Shown here piece after piece: positions 34,244-43,416 of a stretch of DNA of 64,000 nucleotides. Source of the stretch: Bacillota bacterium (GTDB lineage Bacteria > Bacillota_I > Bacilli_A > RF39 > UBA660); assembly GCA_015059405.1 (NCBI GenBank), contig SVAL01000010.1, positions 1 through 64,000 of the forward strand, written 5' to 3'. A model generated the notes under the pieces. That model worked only from the letters and a program-made list of their open reading frames with translations, was not told the origin of the DNA and ran no database searches. The number at the start of each line of letters is the position of its first letter. The first letter of the stretch is position 1. The position numbers and the translations under genes are program-made.

Positions 34244-34499
34244 TTATCCACCATTTTTTTATTAAATTAATTGATTGTGTTGATAAGAAAAATCCTGCAC
34301 AAGGAACAACAGCACCTAGAAATGGATTAGTTGTATCAGCTAGGGATGTGTATAAAACCGCAAAGATATAAGTCATTACTAGGATTAATACTTTTCTTAA
34401 AGTACATGTCTCCCAAGCTTTATCTCCTTCTACTTTTTTATTTCTTTTTTCAATCTCTTTTATTCTTTTTTCTAATTCTATTATTTTATCTTTTTCCAT
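34230..34499 (-). CDS. small coiled-coil membrane protein
   Basis: The 89-residue protein has a charged coiled coil at 1-28 and two hydrophobic segments (about 35-52 and 58-76) that could form a membrane hairpin. It is otherwise unknown. AAGGTGTC precedes the ATG. The start lies one base after the stop of the zinc-ribbon protein gene, so they are coupled. Confidence 0.7.
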   Translation of the reverse strand: MEKDKIIELEKRIKEIEKRNKKVEGDKAWETCTLRKVLILVMTYIFAVLYTSLADTTNPFLGAVVPCAGFFLSTQSINLIKKWWINKRG

Positions 34500-34500
34500 A

Positions 34501-36207
34501 TTATGACACCTTTACTAATTTAACTTGAGTTATACCTTGTTCTGTTGTAAATGTAGTACCTTCATTAAATACATATTTTGATCCTTCTTCATTTATAAAA
34601 CTAGATGTTTTATAGATAGTCATATAATCACCAACAAATTCATTTTTTGGTTTTATTTCGATACTATACATTTTATCTCTATTTAAGACATTAGCATATA
34701 CTTTGTATTTACCAGTACAGAAATCATCTCCTGCTGTCTTTGTTTCTTTTTCCCCACCATTAAATTTAAATGTATATGTACTTTGACATTTCAATTTAAT
34801 ATTTAAAGAAATACATTCTTGTCTATTATTATATTTAGAAGTTATACATATATTTGTTTGTCCTCTTTTTAATGCTTTAACATTATTATTTTTATCAATA
34901 GACACATAATTCTTATCATATGATATTTCTACTTCTTTATTTGGGATATTATCTGGATCAAATGTATATGATAGTTTTGCTGTTTCTCCTACTTTTGGTA
35001 TTTTAGATAGTTTTATTTCAAAATCCATATCGCTTTTTGTAATTGTTACATTTATTTTTTTAGTAGTTTCATTACCATCTTTATCACTTGCAGTTACTGT
35101 TATTTGTTTAGTACCTTCTGATTTAAATTCTTTATCATCATATGTAACAGTTGCTTTAGAATTATCAATTACCCCATCTGTATAATCATATAAATTAAAA
35201 CATGTATTTACATCTACTTTTTCTGTATCTTTATATGTACAATTAGTTTGACTAATAATTGGTCCCATATCATCTATTAAATTAAATTTATATTCTTTTG
35301 TAGTTGTTTTATATCTATTTTTTAATTTTATAGTTATAGTTAATATCTTAGTTTCTAAATCAATATTTCCTTTTTCTACTAGTAAATCTGATCTAGTATT
35401 TTTAAAGTATTCTTTTATGAAATCATATGATTTACAACTATCTTTAGTTTCACAATTTTTAGATATTTCAGATACATCAAGTTTATTTCCTTTTTGTTTT
35501 GGTTTTTCTGTAGTTAAAGAAATATAATCAATTAGAAAAATAGCAATTAAAACAATAGCAATTATTCCTAATATAAACTTAGTCATTCTTTTCTTTTGAT
35601 TAACATCATTTTTCTTTCTTTTCAAAAATTCTTTATATTTTATTTCTGTAACTGTTTTTTCTTCTTTAGTACAATATTTTATATAATTAGACCAAATATC
35701 TTCTATTTCTTTTATACTTTCACTACTTTTTTTAACACTAAAATTACCTGTTGCTTTAGTTAATTCTTTATGCCAATAATTTTTATTTATTTCATTTACT
35801 TGTTCTTCATATTTAGATACTTCTTTTGCCTTAGCTAAAGATTTATATTTATTAAAATATTCATTAACTTCATTTAAAGTATCTATATCTTTAATTTGTT
35901 TAGTAAAATCATGAGTAATACTTCTTACTATTCCAATATATATTTCTTTTTTATGAGCATATCTATAAATTAAATCTTTAAATAAATATTCACTTTTTTT
36001 ATAGTCTTTAAAATTATCTAAAGTAGCCATTGCAATTTCAAAATCATTATCACTTTTAATTTCAACAGTAGTTTTATGTTCTGTTCTAATTATTTCATCA
36101 TCAATAGTAAAAGCAACTTTACAATATTCACAAACTCCTTCTGTTTGTCCTGGTTTTAATTTTAAATTTGATCCACAATTTGGACATTTATGTGTTACAA
36201 TTTTCAT
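34501..36207 (-). CDS. zinc-ribbon membrane protein with Ig-like extracellular domains
   Basis: The 568-residue protein begins with a zinc ribbon (HKCPNCGSNL...GVCEYCKVAF, residues 7-36) and a helical cytoplasmic region. One membrane helix lies near 210-228. Outside are an HYR/DUF5011-like domain (GPIISQTNCTY...DGVIDNSKATVTYDDKEF...ITVTASDKDGN) and a Big_2-like domain near 400-470 (VSIDKNNNVKALKRGQTNICI). Four further Cys outside could form disulfides. It is probably an envelope sensor or structural protein. It is cotranscribed with the small membrane protein. Confidence 0.8.
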   Translation of the reverse strand: MKIVTHKCPNCGSNLKLKPGQTEGVCEYCKVAFTIDDEIIRTEHKTTVEIKSDNDFEIAMATLDNFKDYKKSEYLFKDLIYRYAHKKEIYIGIVRSITHDFTKQIKDIDTLNEVNEYFNKYKSLAKAKEVSKYEEQVNEINKNYWHKELTKATGNFSVKKSSESIKEIEDIWSNYIKYCTKEEKTVTEIKYKEFLKRKKNDVNQKKRMTKFILGIIAIVLIAIFLIDYISLTTEKPKQKGNKLDVSEISKNCETKDSCKSYDFIKEYFKNTRSDLLVEKGNIDLETKILTITIKLKNRYKTTTKEYKFNLIDDMGPIISQTNCTYKDTEKVDVNTCFNLYDYTDGVIDNSKATVTYDDKEFKSEGTKQITVTASDKDGNETTKKINVTITKSDMDFEIKLSKIPKVGETAKLSYTFDPDNIPNKEVEISYDKNYVSIDKNNNVKALKRGQTNICITSKYNNRQECISLNIKLKCQSTYTFKFNGGEKETKTAGDDFCTGKYKVYANVLNRDKMYSIEIKPKNEFVGDYMTIYKTSSFINEEGSKYVFNEGTTFTTEQGITQVKLVKVS

Positions 36208-36262
36208 ACTTCATCACCAATCCTAGTATATCATAAATTTTATTTTTTCCATATTATTACAA

Positions 36263-36288
36263 ATAAAAAAGTATGTTTTCATACTTTT
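36263..36288 (-). terminator. intrinsic terminator
   Basis: AAAAGTATG/CATACTTTT stem with a 4-T loop and T-rich tail at the stop of the PIN gene (36287). Confidence 0.8.
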
Positions 36289-37720
36289 ATTCGTTTGCTA
36301 CTAACTCTTCATTCTCACAATTAATACAAAAGCCAGTTCCTGACATATTTTCATTTAAAACTATTTTCCCACATTTTGGACAAATACTATTTTGTGAATC
36401 ATCAATTTCGTTTTCATAATACAACATATCATCATACGGAGTATAAGTTACAACTTTGATTTCTTTTTTTATAGTTCCACAAACCTCATAATCATCACTT
36501 GAGAAATCAAAGTAACTATTTATTTCTTTTTTTACTAACAATGAAATGTTAGCTTCAATTGAGTGTTCGATTGGTGGTGATAAAACAACTTCTTTTGTAT
36601 CATCATCACGACCATAATAGTCATATGATTCGCCTTTCATATCTAGTGTATAATCAACAAGATAATAAATTACCTCATCCGTTATATTTTGCACTTCAAT
36701 ATCAAAACTAACAATATCGTACTCTTCATCTAAATCAAATTTTTCGTTGCCTACACTTACACTTTCTTCTCCATTTATATACTTATATGGATTTAATATT
36801 AGATTATATACTTCATTATTTATCACATCATCAACATCTATTATTGATTTGTATTTTTCTGCCAATGCTTCAACAGCATACTTCAATTTATTTTTATTTT
36901 CTATTTCATATATATTAGAAACTGATTCAAAGAAATCTTTTGATGATAAACCTATTATTTTTTGATTAGTATCATTTAAAAATTCTTTTTCCAAATTATC
37001 TTTAAAGATCTTTATGTTATTTATCTCATCATACCAATCATCTTTTTTATCATTAGTTACAAAAATACAGTTTTTATTATTGGCTTTACAATATCTTTTT
37101 ATTTCACACCAAATAATATAATCATGATATTTATTAGACTGTAATTTTTTTTGATCTCTTCCACCTGGAATATCCGAACCATCTTTTATTGAATCGTATT
37201 TTTCCATCCAAGATAATGTATCTGATAGAGTTGGTTCATCAAAAATCCTTCCGTTTTTTATATTTTGACAAACAAAATCATTAACTATATCTTTTTCAAA
37301 TATTCTAGGTTTTATTTTTGTTAATCCTTGACGTTCTGAGAGATATTTTTCTATTTCTTCAGAAATAGAGGATGCTTTTTGAAGTAAATTATTTTCTAAT
37401 TCGTCTAACTCTGGGTATCCAAAAGACTTTAATGTATTTAACTGTACACTTATTTTAGAAGGAATTACTTCTAATTCTTTTTTAAACTTATCCAATACTT
37501 TAGTACAATTTTTCAAATTTTCATGATATTTACTTTCATGTTGTTTTTCAAATTCTCGCCAAACCGTCATCGGCATATAAATATTATTTTTAATTTTTTC
37601 TAAACATTTAAACTCAAACGCCGTATATTCTGGCGCTTGTGAATATATAGTTAGATACACATTGGTATCAAATATTATAATACACTCCTCATTTAATAGT
37701 GCTTTTATTTCTTCTTGCAT
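36287..37720 (-). CDS. PIN_8/DUF4935-like ribonuclease domain protein
   Basis: Residues 1-260 look like a large PIN nuclease of the DUF4935 type: IIFDTNVYL (acidic D18), MTVWREFEKQH (Glu), KYHDYIIWCEI and CIFVTNDKKDDWYDE (acidic cluster). Those acidic residues bind Mg for RNA cleavage. Residues 300-440 form an unknown beta-rich domain and residues 450-475 a zinc ribbon (CPKCGKI...GFCINC). Codon use is less AT-extreme than neighbours by eye. Transfer or a defence-type role is possible but not shown. It lies 7 bases after the Nudix gene. Confidence 0.7.
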   Translation of the reverse strand: MQEEIKALLNEECIIIFDTNVYLTIYSQAPEYTAFEFKCLEKIKNNIYMPMTVWREFEKQHESKYHENLKNCTKVLDKFKKELEVIPSKISVQLNTLKSFGYPELDELENNLLQKASSISEEIEKYLSERQGLTKIKPRIFEKDIVNDFVCQNIKNGRIFDEPTLSDTLSWMEKYDSIKDGSDIPGGRDQKKLQSNKYHDYIIWCEIKRYCKANNKNCIFVTNDKKDDWYDEINNIKIFKDNLEKEFLNDTNQKIIGLSSKDFFESVSNIYEIENKNKLKYAVEALAEKYKSIIDVDDVINNEVYNLILNPYKYINGEESVSVGNEKFDLDEEYDIVSFDIEVQNITDEVIYYLVDYTLDMKGESYDYYGRDDDTKEVVLSPPIEHSIEANISLLVKKEINSYFDFSSDDYEVCGTIKKEIKVVTYTPYDDMLYYENEIDDSQNSICPKCGKIVLNENMSGTGFCINCENEELVANE

Positions 37721-37727
37721 TTTACAC

Positions 37728-38132
37728 CTACTTAATTAAATTATTATTTAAACAATATGGTACTACTTCATTTTTTAAAGTATTAGATAAAATATCATTA
37801 CCTAGATTTGATTCATACCATAAGAAACTTTCAATTTCTTCAGAGGTAGTTAATTCACCTTCTAATTCTCCTTGATAGAAAAAAACATGAAAATGAATCT
37901 TTAAATTTGGATCACTTGTTGCGATTTCTTCAAAATCCATTAGTTCTTTAAAGTTTTTTTCATCAAAGATTGCTTTTTTTCCTAATTCTTCATGACATTC
38001 TCTAATAGCTGCTTGTAAAGGTGTTTCATTTTCTTCTACTCTTCCACCAATCATTTGATAAGTATTTCTCTTTCTTGGCTTATCTATTAAAATTTTATTA
38101 TCTTTTATAAATATTGTTCCTACTACTTTCAT
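37728..38132 (-). CDS. Nudix hydrolase
   Basis: The Nudix box is complete: GGRVEENETPLQAAIRECHEELGKKA. The 134-residue length is usual for small diphosphatases acting on nucleoside diphosphate derivatives. The substrate is not readable. A T(N)YQM(I)GGRVE opening fits NTP-type members. It is likely cotranscribed with the downstream PIN gene. Confidence 0.9.
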   Translation of the reverse strand: MKVVGTIFIKDNKILIDKPRKRNTYQMIGGRVEENETPLQAAIRECHEELGKKAIFDEKNFKELMDFEEIATSDPNLKIHFHVFFYQGELEGELTTSEEIESFLWYESNLGNDILSNTLKNEVVPYCLNNNLIK

Positions 38133-38153
38133 AAAATCACCTAGCTATATTTT

Positions 38154-38188
38154 AACAAAAAATAGATACTTTTACATATCTATTTTTA
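38154..38188 (-). terminator. intrinsic terminator
   Basis: AAAATAGATA/TATCTATTTT stem overlapping the stop at 38186, with a T-run. Confidence 0.7.
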
Positions 38189-39016
38189 TTTTATTATAAA
38201 TCTATCTAGAGTTTTTTCTTTTACTCCATCTTTTATTTCTGATAGAGTTGTATAATTTGTTATAACGTCGATCATATTTTTTCTTACGATACGATGTTTT
38301 TCACTATTGCGACCACTAATTGATTCTAAATAAACTCTTTTTTGAACTTGAGTTAGTTCACCCCAAATACAAATATCTGAGTTATCAACTAAGTACTCAA
38401 TAATATCTTTTATTCCTTCTTCAACAATTTCTCTTTTTTCTTGTTGATTAATTATAAATAAGTTTCTATCTTCTTCATTAGTTTCCCTTGCTTGTCTTGT
38501 TATTTGGTCTTCAAAAAAGTTAAGTGATAAAAGTAGTCTTTCACCGGCTAAATCTCCATAACCACTTAACGTTCCAAGTAAAGCATTAGTTCCTTTATCT
38601 GGTGTTACATGTGAAAGTAAATGTTTTATATTATGTACTGTTAAATTACTTATCTTCCCTTTTTTACCTGAGTGGCAAACAGCTGGACTTTTAAATAATA
38701 GAATATTTCCTTTGTTTTTTCCTTCTGACTTTTTTATAGATTTTAAATCAACATTTTGATAACCATTTGTTGTAAATATTTGTGGTTCTAAACCTAATTC
38801 ATTATCTCTTTTTAATTTATCTTCGACTAATTGTAATCTTTCTTCTAGGAATTCACGACCTACTACTTTTTTTCCACTTTCTAAAAAATCTTTTAGTGCT
38901 TGATAATCTTCTATACCATTTCTTATTAAAAACATTTTTATATCAACAGCATAGGCAGTTGAAATATCCCCTGCAAAAATAATTTTATCAGTTGTAACGT
39001 GCTCTAATTTAATCAT
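38186..39016 (-). CDS. hypothetical protein
   Basis: No family recognised in this 276-residue soluble protein. Seen are IIFAGDISTAYAVDIKMFLI at the start, LLFKSPAVCHSGKKGKI in the middle, HNIKHLLSHVTPDKGTNALLG, and an acidic C-terminal half. AGGGGATTG precedes the ATG. It is a single-gene unit between terminators. Confidence 0.65.
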   Translation of the reverse strand: MIKLEHVTTDKIIFAGDISTAYAVDIKMFLIRNGIEDYQALKDFLESGKKVVGREFLEERLQLVEDKLKRDNELGLEPQIFTTNGYQNVDLKSIKKSEGKNKGNILLFKSPAVCHSGKKGKISNLTVHNIKHLLSHVTPDKGTNALLGTLSGYGDLAGERLLLSLNFFEDQITRQARETNEEDRNLFIINQQEKREIVEEGIKDIIEYLVDNSDICIWGELTQVQKRVYLESISGRNSEKHRIVRKNMIDVITNYTTLSEIKDGVKEKTLDRFIIK

Positions 39017-39063
39017 ACAATCCCCTCTTTTGGTTGCATATTATACTACTTTTTAGTTGATTT

Positions 39064-39090
39064 GTCAAAAAAAAGACCTATTTTAAGATC
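39064..39090 (-). terminator. intrinsic terminator
   Basis: Minus strand AGATCTT-AAA-ATAGGTCT (one G-T pair) followed by eight T, overlapping the stop of the Nudix gene (39078). Confidence 0.65.
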
Positions 39091-39602
39091 TCATTTAATA
39101 TTTCATATTCTTTGATATGTGGAACCATTTTATTATTATTTATTAATTCATTTAATTCTTTTTTATTAATCCATTTAATATTACTTACTTCTTCTTTTTG
39201 GAGAGTTATTTCATTTATTTCTATATCTGATTCTAATAAATAGATAGTTACATATTCTTTACTAATTATATTATTATTTTCTAATTCTTCTTTAATTGTA
39301 ATTATCTCTTTTAATTTATAGTTATTTGGATCTAATCCTAGTTCTTCTTGTAATTCTCTTTTAGCACTTGTTAAAGTATCTTCTTTAGATGATACATGTC
39401 CACCTACTGATATATCCCACATATTTGGGTAAAAGTTTTTTTCATTACATCTTTGTTGAATTAGTGTTTTTGTTTTATCTTTATTAATTATTAATATATG
39501 GATTGCTTTATGCCATAAGCCTTTTTGATGAGCTTCTTTTTTAGAAATAGATGTATTTGTTTCATTACCAAATTCATCTAGTAAATCTATTATTTCATCC
39601 AT
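39078..39602 (-). CDS. Nudix hydrolase (IDI-like)
   Basis: The start at 39602 follows AAAGGTGA, which lies in the end of the NrtR-like gene. The 174-residue protein has GLWHKAIHILIIN, TLIQQRCNEKNFYPNMWDISVGGHV and the Nudix box GGHVSSKEDTLTSAKRELQEELGL. This is the isopentenyl-diphosphate isomerase-like/YfcD-type Nudix group. It is cotranscribed with the NrtR-like gene. Confidence 0.88.
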   Translation of the reverse strand: MDEIIDLLDEFGNETNTSISKKEAHQKGLWHKAIHILIINKDKTKTLIQQRCNEKNFYPNMWDISVGGHVSSKEDTLTSAKRELQEELGLDPNNYKLKEIITIKEELENNNIISKEYVTIYLLESDIEINEITLQKEEVSNIKWINKKELNELINNNKMVPHIKEYEILNEILK

Positions 39603-39603
39603 C

Positions 39604-40377
39604 TTACTCACCTTTATATTTGAACTTCTTAGATGGACGATGACCACCAGTTTTTATTTCTTCATCTATTTCTTCTACTTTTTTAGCAATTACTCTTCTA
39701 AATGCAGAATTTATTAGTTTCTTTCCTAAAATAATTTCATAAACTTGTTTTAATTCTCCAATAGTAAATTTATCTGGCATTAAGTTAAATACAATATCAG
39801 TAATCTCAGCTTGTTTTCTTAGTTCAATAATCCCTTTATTTATAATTAGTCCATGATCAAATGCAATATTATTACTATTTATTAAATTATAAATATATTG
39901 ATTAGCTTTTTTATTAATTAATTCTTTTTTTATAGATATATTTATAATTTCTTCATTTTCTAAAACAATATCTATTTTATTATTAGATTCATTTATTGTA
40001 ATATCAAACCATTTTGATTCAGGTAATAGTTCTTCTTTTAATTTATCTTTGTCAATAAGTGCCATATATGAAGTTGAAATTGTTCTTCCTCTAGGATCAC
40101 GATTTACATCATCAAAAATAGCTAGTTGTTCTAAGTAAGTATTTGTTAAATTTGTTTCTTTTTTTAATACTCTTTTAGCAGCTTCAATTGATGTTTCATC
40201 ATCTTTTACATACCCTCCAGGTAAACACCATTCATTCATAAATGGTTCTTTATTTCTTTTTACTAGAAGAATACTAAAATACTTTTGTGGTAATTCTCGA
40301 CAATTAGGGTTTTTTCTACTATCAATAGAAAAAATTAATATATCCGTTGCATATTTAATATTAGTCAATGTATCCAT
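39604..40377 (-). CDS. NrtR-type Nudix regulator
   Basis: Residues 1-150 are a Nudix domain (VKRNKEPFMNEWCLPGGYV) whose box is degenerate: RE is RV and one Glu is missing (GGYVKDDETSIEAAKRVLKKE), as expected for a sensor rather than an enzyme. Residues 185-257 are the NrtR winged helix: FNLMPDKFTIGELKQVYE, INSAFRRVI and GGHRPSKKFKY. NrtR proteins bind ADP-ribose-type ligands and regulate NAD or sugar metabolism. The target here is unknown; the two Nudix genes nearby are candidates. Confidence 0.85.
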   Translation of the reverse strand: MDTLTNIKYATDILIFSIDSRKNPNCRELPQKYFSILLVKRNKEPFMNEWCLPGGYVKDDETSIEAAKRVLKKETNLTNTYLEQLAIFDDVNRDPRGRTISTSYMALIDKDKLKEELLPESKWFDITINESNNKIDIVLENEEIINISIKKELINKKANQYIYNLINSNNIAFDHGLIINKGIIELRKQAEITDIVFNLMPDKFTIGELKQVYEIILGKKLINSAFRRVIAKKVEEIDEEIKTGGHRPSKKFKYKGE

Positions 40378-40654
40378 AACTTCCTCCTCTTGTTAATATT
40401 TTTCTTTTATTTTCCATTGCTTCTCTTTTTATAGAAGATGGTAAATCTTTTTCTGGGATATCTGTTTCTTTTCCGCATACTGGACATCTAAAAGTATAAT
40501 AATAATCAGTATCACCATCATAGTAGCTTCTAGATGTTACATAGATATCTCCTTCTTCTACTTGTAGTAATGATTCACATCCACCATCACCATTACCTTT
40601 TCCTGTGCATCTTTGTTTAAGTGACCAACCTGGTCCTTTTTCTAGTACTTTCAT
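40361..40654 (-). CDS. small Cys-rich zinc-ribbon-like protein
   Basis: The ATG at 40654 follows GGGAGGG at 6 bases. The 97-residue protein has QRCTGKGNGDGGCESLL, a strand region, then RCPVCGKETDIP, giving four Cys in a zinc-ribbon pattern. Its end overlaps the NrtR-like gene by 17 bases, so it opens that operon behind a strong promoter (40678-40706). Confidence 0.75.
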   Translation of the reverse strand: MKVLEKGPGWSLKQRCTGKGNGDGGCESLLQVEEGDIYVTSRSYYDGDTDYYYTFRCPVCGKETDIPEKDLPSSIKREAMENKRKILTRGGSYGYID

Positions 40655-40677
40655 AATTAACCCTCCCACATAATTAC

Positions 40678-40706
40678 ATTTTAATACAAAGTACCAAATA
40701 AGTCAA
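40678..40706 (-). promoter_or_regulatory. promoter of the NrtR operon
   Basis: Minus strand TTGACT (40706-40701), 17-bp spacer and TAAAAT (40683-40678), 24 bases before the start at 40654. Confidence 0.7.
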
Positions 40707-40742
40707 TACACTTATTAACATTTTGTTATTAAGTTATTAAAA

Positions 40743-40770
40743 ATAAAAAAATACCAGTAATCTGGTACTT
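40743..40770 (-). terminator. intrinsic terminator
   Basis: TACCAG/CTGGTA stem with a 4-base loop, and A/T runs, just after the lipoprotein stop codon (40774). Confidence 0.65.
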
Positions 40771-40773
40771 CTT

Positions 40774-41394
40774 TTACTTTAGTTTAAATGAATCAATTAT
40801 TGTATTATATTCAGAAATAAGTTTATTTATTTCATCTTTTGTATAATCATTTTTATAAATAATAAGTTCTATTTTATAGTATACATCTGACTTTTCACCA
40901 TCGAAGTCTCCTTCATAATCAAAGCAATATGCCTCATAATATACATTTGAAGATTCTCCTTTGATATGTCTTTTATAGATTCCTTTTTCAATACTATTTA
41001 CTTCTATATCAATTCCATACCATCTTTGATATGTACTTTTAAGATTACTTTCACTAGTTAAGACATCATCACTAGTTTGAAATATAACTCCTGATATATT
41101 TTCTTTTTCATAGTAATTTGGAACTTCTACACCATTTTTTGACGGGATATAAACAGCATCTATTTCACCTGCGCCAAAATCATCTTCACAATTCCAATAA
41201 TTAGTTGGGTTTTGTAATTTAAATTTAGCCATTCTACCTAATAATTCTAATTCTGTATATTCTTTTGCAATATTTACATCTTTTATTTCTTCTTTTTCAT
41301 TTTTATTTTTACTTTTTTCACTATTATTACATCCTGTTGTTAATCCTAATAATAATACAATTGTTATTAAACTAAATAATATTTTCTTTTTCAT
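40774..41394 (-). CDS. lipoprotein
   Basis: The signal peptide MKKKILFSLITIVLLLGLTTGC ends in a lipobox (LTTGC), so Cys22 should be lipidated and the rest exported. A Lys/Glu/Asn linker (23-40) precedes a soluble domain of about 160 residues with conserved-looking Trp and Tyr (NPTNYWNCEDDFGAGEIDAV). No known family. It starts two bases after the stop of the 660-residue gene. Confidence 0.8.
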   Translation of the reverse strand: MKKKILFSLITIVLLLGLTTGCNNSEKSKNKNEKEEIKDVNIAKEYTELELLGRMAKFKLQNPTNYWNCEDDFGAGEIDAVYIPSKNGVEVPNYYEKENISGVIFQTSDDVLTSESNLKSTYQRWYGIDIEVNSIEKGIYKRHIKGESSNVYYEAYCFDYEGDFDGEKSDVYYKIELIIYKNDYTKDEINKLISEYNTIIDSFKLK

Positions 41395-41396
41395 AT

Positions 41397-43379
41397 TTAC
41401 CTTCCTCTTCTTTTACCAATATCATCACTTCTTATATCTGTTAAATATTGTTTACTATCACTTATACTCATCATTAAATGTTCTATATGATCTTGATTTG
41501 CATTTTTTGTATCATAAGATTTTGTTTTAACAACAACAATTCCAATTCCTAATTCTCTTGCGCTATCTACATCAATATCATAAAATTCATCATAACAATA
41601 TATTCCTAATAATTTTGGTAATCCTAATTTATCATTTACCTCATCATTTTCTCTTTTTGAATTTCTTTGAGATAATATAATTTCATTATAACTAGATGAG
41701 TTTTCTATTAACTCTTTTGGTGTTAAAAGTTCGTTTACTCTATTAGTTGGTTTAGTATCTGATGTTCTTACATATTTAGAAAATGAATCAACTAAGTGCA
41801 TATGTACTATTTGATTGCTAGGGAAATCACTAAATATTAAATTATATACATAGTGTGGATCATGATAAGTATTTAATTTGTTTGATCCATCTAAAGAATA
41901 AGATCCTCCATCTACTGTTGATATCATATCTTCTTGTGTCAGTGGTCTAAGTTTTTCACGTGGAAGTGCTTTTACGAAGGCATAAAACTCTTCACCATCT
42001 AATACATAGATAGGTACTCCGTACTTTTCTGTTTGATTTTTATCTAAATACTTTTCTATATTTTCTTCATTTAACATTTGTTCTTTTATTAGTGTTACAC
42101 TTTTATCTTTAGCTTCTCTAAAAATGTCATAATGTTTTTCTATCCAATTATTTTGAAGAAGTTTTTTGTGTATATCTATTTTTTCTTCATATGATAATTT
42201 ATCTATATTTAATAGCTTTTCATATATCTTTAATTCTTCATCATTTAAAGTTCTTCCTTCAGTTGTTTGAAAACGACACAATTCTTCTACATCTAATAAA
42301 AAGTTATAACTAATATCTTCAAAATGATAATCTATAATCATATTACTCATTTGAATATTACTTTCATTTATTAAAAACTCTTTTATTTTTTCTTTATCTT
42401 TTGTTGCAAGAAAATTACAAAGATAGTGTCTTAGTTGTATTTCATCTTCTCCTATCCCAAAGAAATTAAAATGTTTTTTAAGTACCTCTTCTAAACTTTC
42501 ATAATCAGTATTATTTTCATCTATTAATTTACATAAATCCTTATAACATAAACTATATCTTTTTAACATTTGATTTTCTTGATCATAAGATATTAACTCT
42601 TTATTATAATATTCTTTTCTTTTTTTATTTATTAATTCTGAATCATTATTTTTAGTTAATGCATCAATTAAAAATCTAAAGTCTTTTATACTATACATAG
42701 TAGTTAGTTTTGTTACTAATTCTTTATCTTCTAAATAGATTATAGGTATTTGGCATCTACTAGAAAAAATATTGTATAAATCTGGGAAATCGTAATCATT
42801 TAGATTTATTCCAATAGTATTTTTAAATATATGATTTTTACTTCTTCCACCAACATATGGAAGTAATTTCTTTTTTACATTAATTGGTAATTCATACTCT
42901 TTTAATACTTCTTCTTGAGCAGGAAATGATAAATATAGTATTGTTTTTTCTAATAATTCTTTATTATTTTTCTTAACATAATCTAAAAACATTTTAGCGT
43001 TTTCTATTTCTAAATGTTTAATACTTGTAAATAAGTTATTAATTCTATCAACGACTAAGCTACAGAATTTATCATTTTTTAGAATGCATGTTGCAAGTTT
43101 ATTATTAATAGTTAATAAAGCATTTATTTTATCATTTGAATCAAGAGAATTTTTTAATAGTTCTACTGCTTGATTATCAAATAATTGTATAAACTGATTT
43201 TCATCTATTTCTCTTAATAACTCATAAAATTTATTTTTATCATTTATCTTAATTAATTTTTCTTTAATTTTTATATCTTTTAATGCTTCATCCATTATAG
43301 GATTTCTATCTTTTATTAATAAAATTAAAGTATCATAATCATATCCAAGTAGTTGATTAATCGTTAACATAGACATCAT
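41397..43379 (-). CDS. large hypothetical protein with NE...IVVV C-terminal domain
   Basis: The 660-residue protein is helical (LRR/HEAT-like by eye) for residues 1-450. Residues 450-655 are a globular domain: VPIYVLDGEEFYAFV, HMHLVDSFSKYVRTSD, SSYNEIILSQRN, PKLLGIYCYDEFYDI and ARELGIGIVVVKTKSY. The last three blocks also appear in the 488-residue protein at 50077 (NETLVDW, KPSYIMVVKD, NNLPIVIYDQYAL). I cannot name the domain. Starts at 43379 and 43370 are both possible. It probably shares a transcript with the lipoprotein. Confidence 0.7.
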   Translation of the reverse strand: MMSMLTINQLLGYDYDTLILLIKDRNPIMDEALKDIKIKEKLIKINDKNKFYELLREIDENQFIQLFDNQAVELLKNSLDSNDKINALLTINNKLATCILKNDKFCSLVVDRINNLFTSIKHLEIENAKMFLDYVKKNNKELLEKTILYLSFPAQEEVLKEYELPINVKKKLLPYVGGRSKNHIFKNTIGINLNDYDFPDLYNIFSSRCQIPIIYLEDKELVTKLTTMYSIKDFRFLIDALTKNNDSELINKKRKEYYNKELISYDQENQMLKRYSLCYKDLCKLIDENNTDYESLEEVLKKHFNFFGIGEDEIQLRHYLCNFLATKDKEKIKEFLINESNIQMSNMIIDYHFEDISYNFLLDVEELCRFQTTEGRTLNDEELKIYEKLLNIDKLSYEEKIDIHKKLLQNNWIEKHYDIFREAKDKSVTLIKEQMLNEENIEKYLDKNQTEKYGVPIYVLDGEEFYAFVKALPREKLRPLTQEDMISTVDGGSYSLDGSNKLNTYHDPHYVYNLIFSDFPSNQIVHMHLVDSFSKYVRTSDTKPTNRVNELLTPKELIENSSSYNEIILSQRNSKRENDEVNDKLGLPKLLGIYCYDEFYDIDVDSARELGIGIVVVKTKSYDTKNANQDHIEHLMMSISDSKQYLTDIRSDDIGKRRGR

Positions 43380-43416
43380 CTCTTTCTCTTTTATGATACC
43401 ATGATTATTCTAATTT

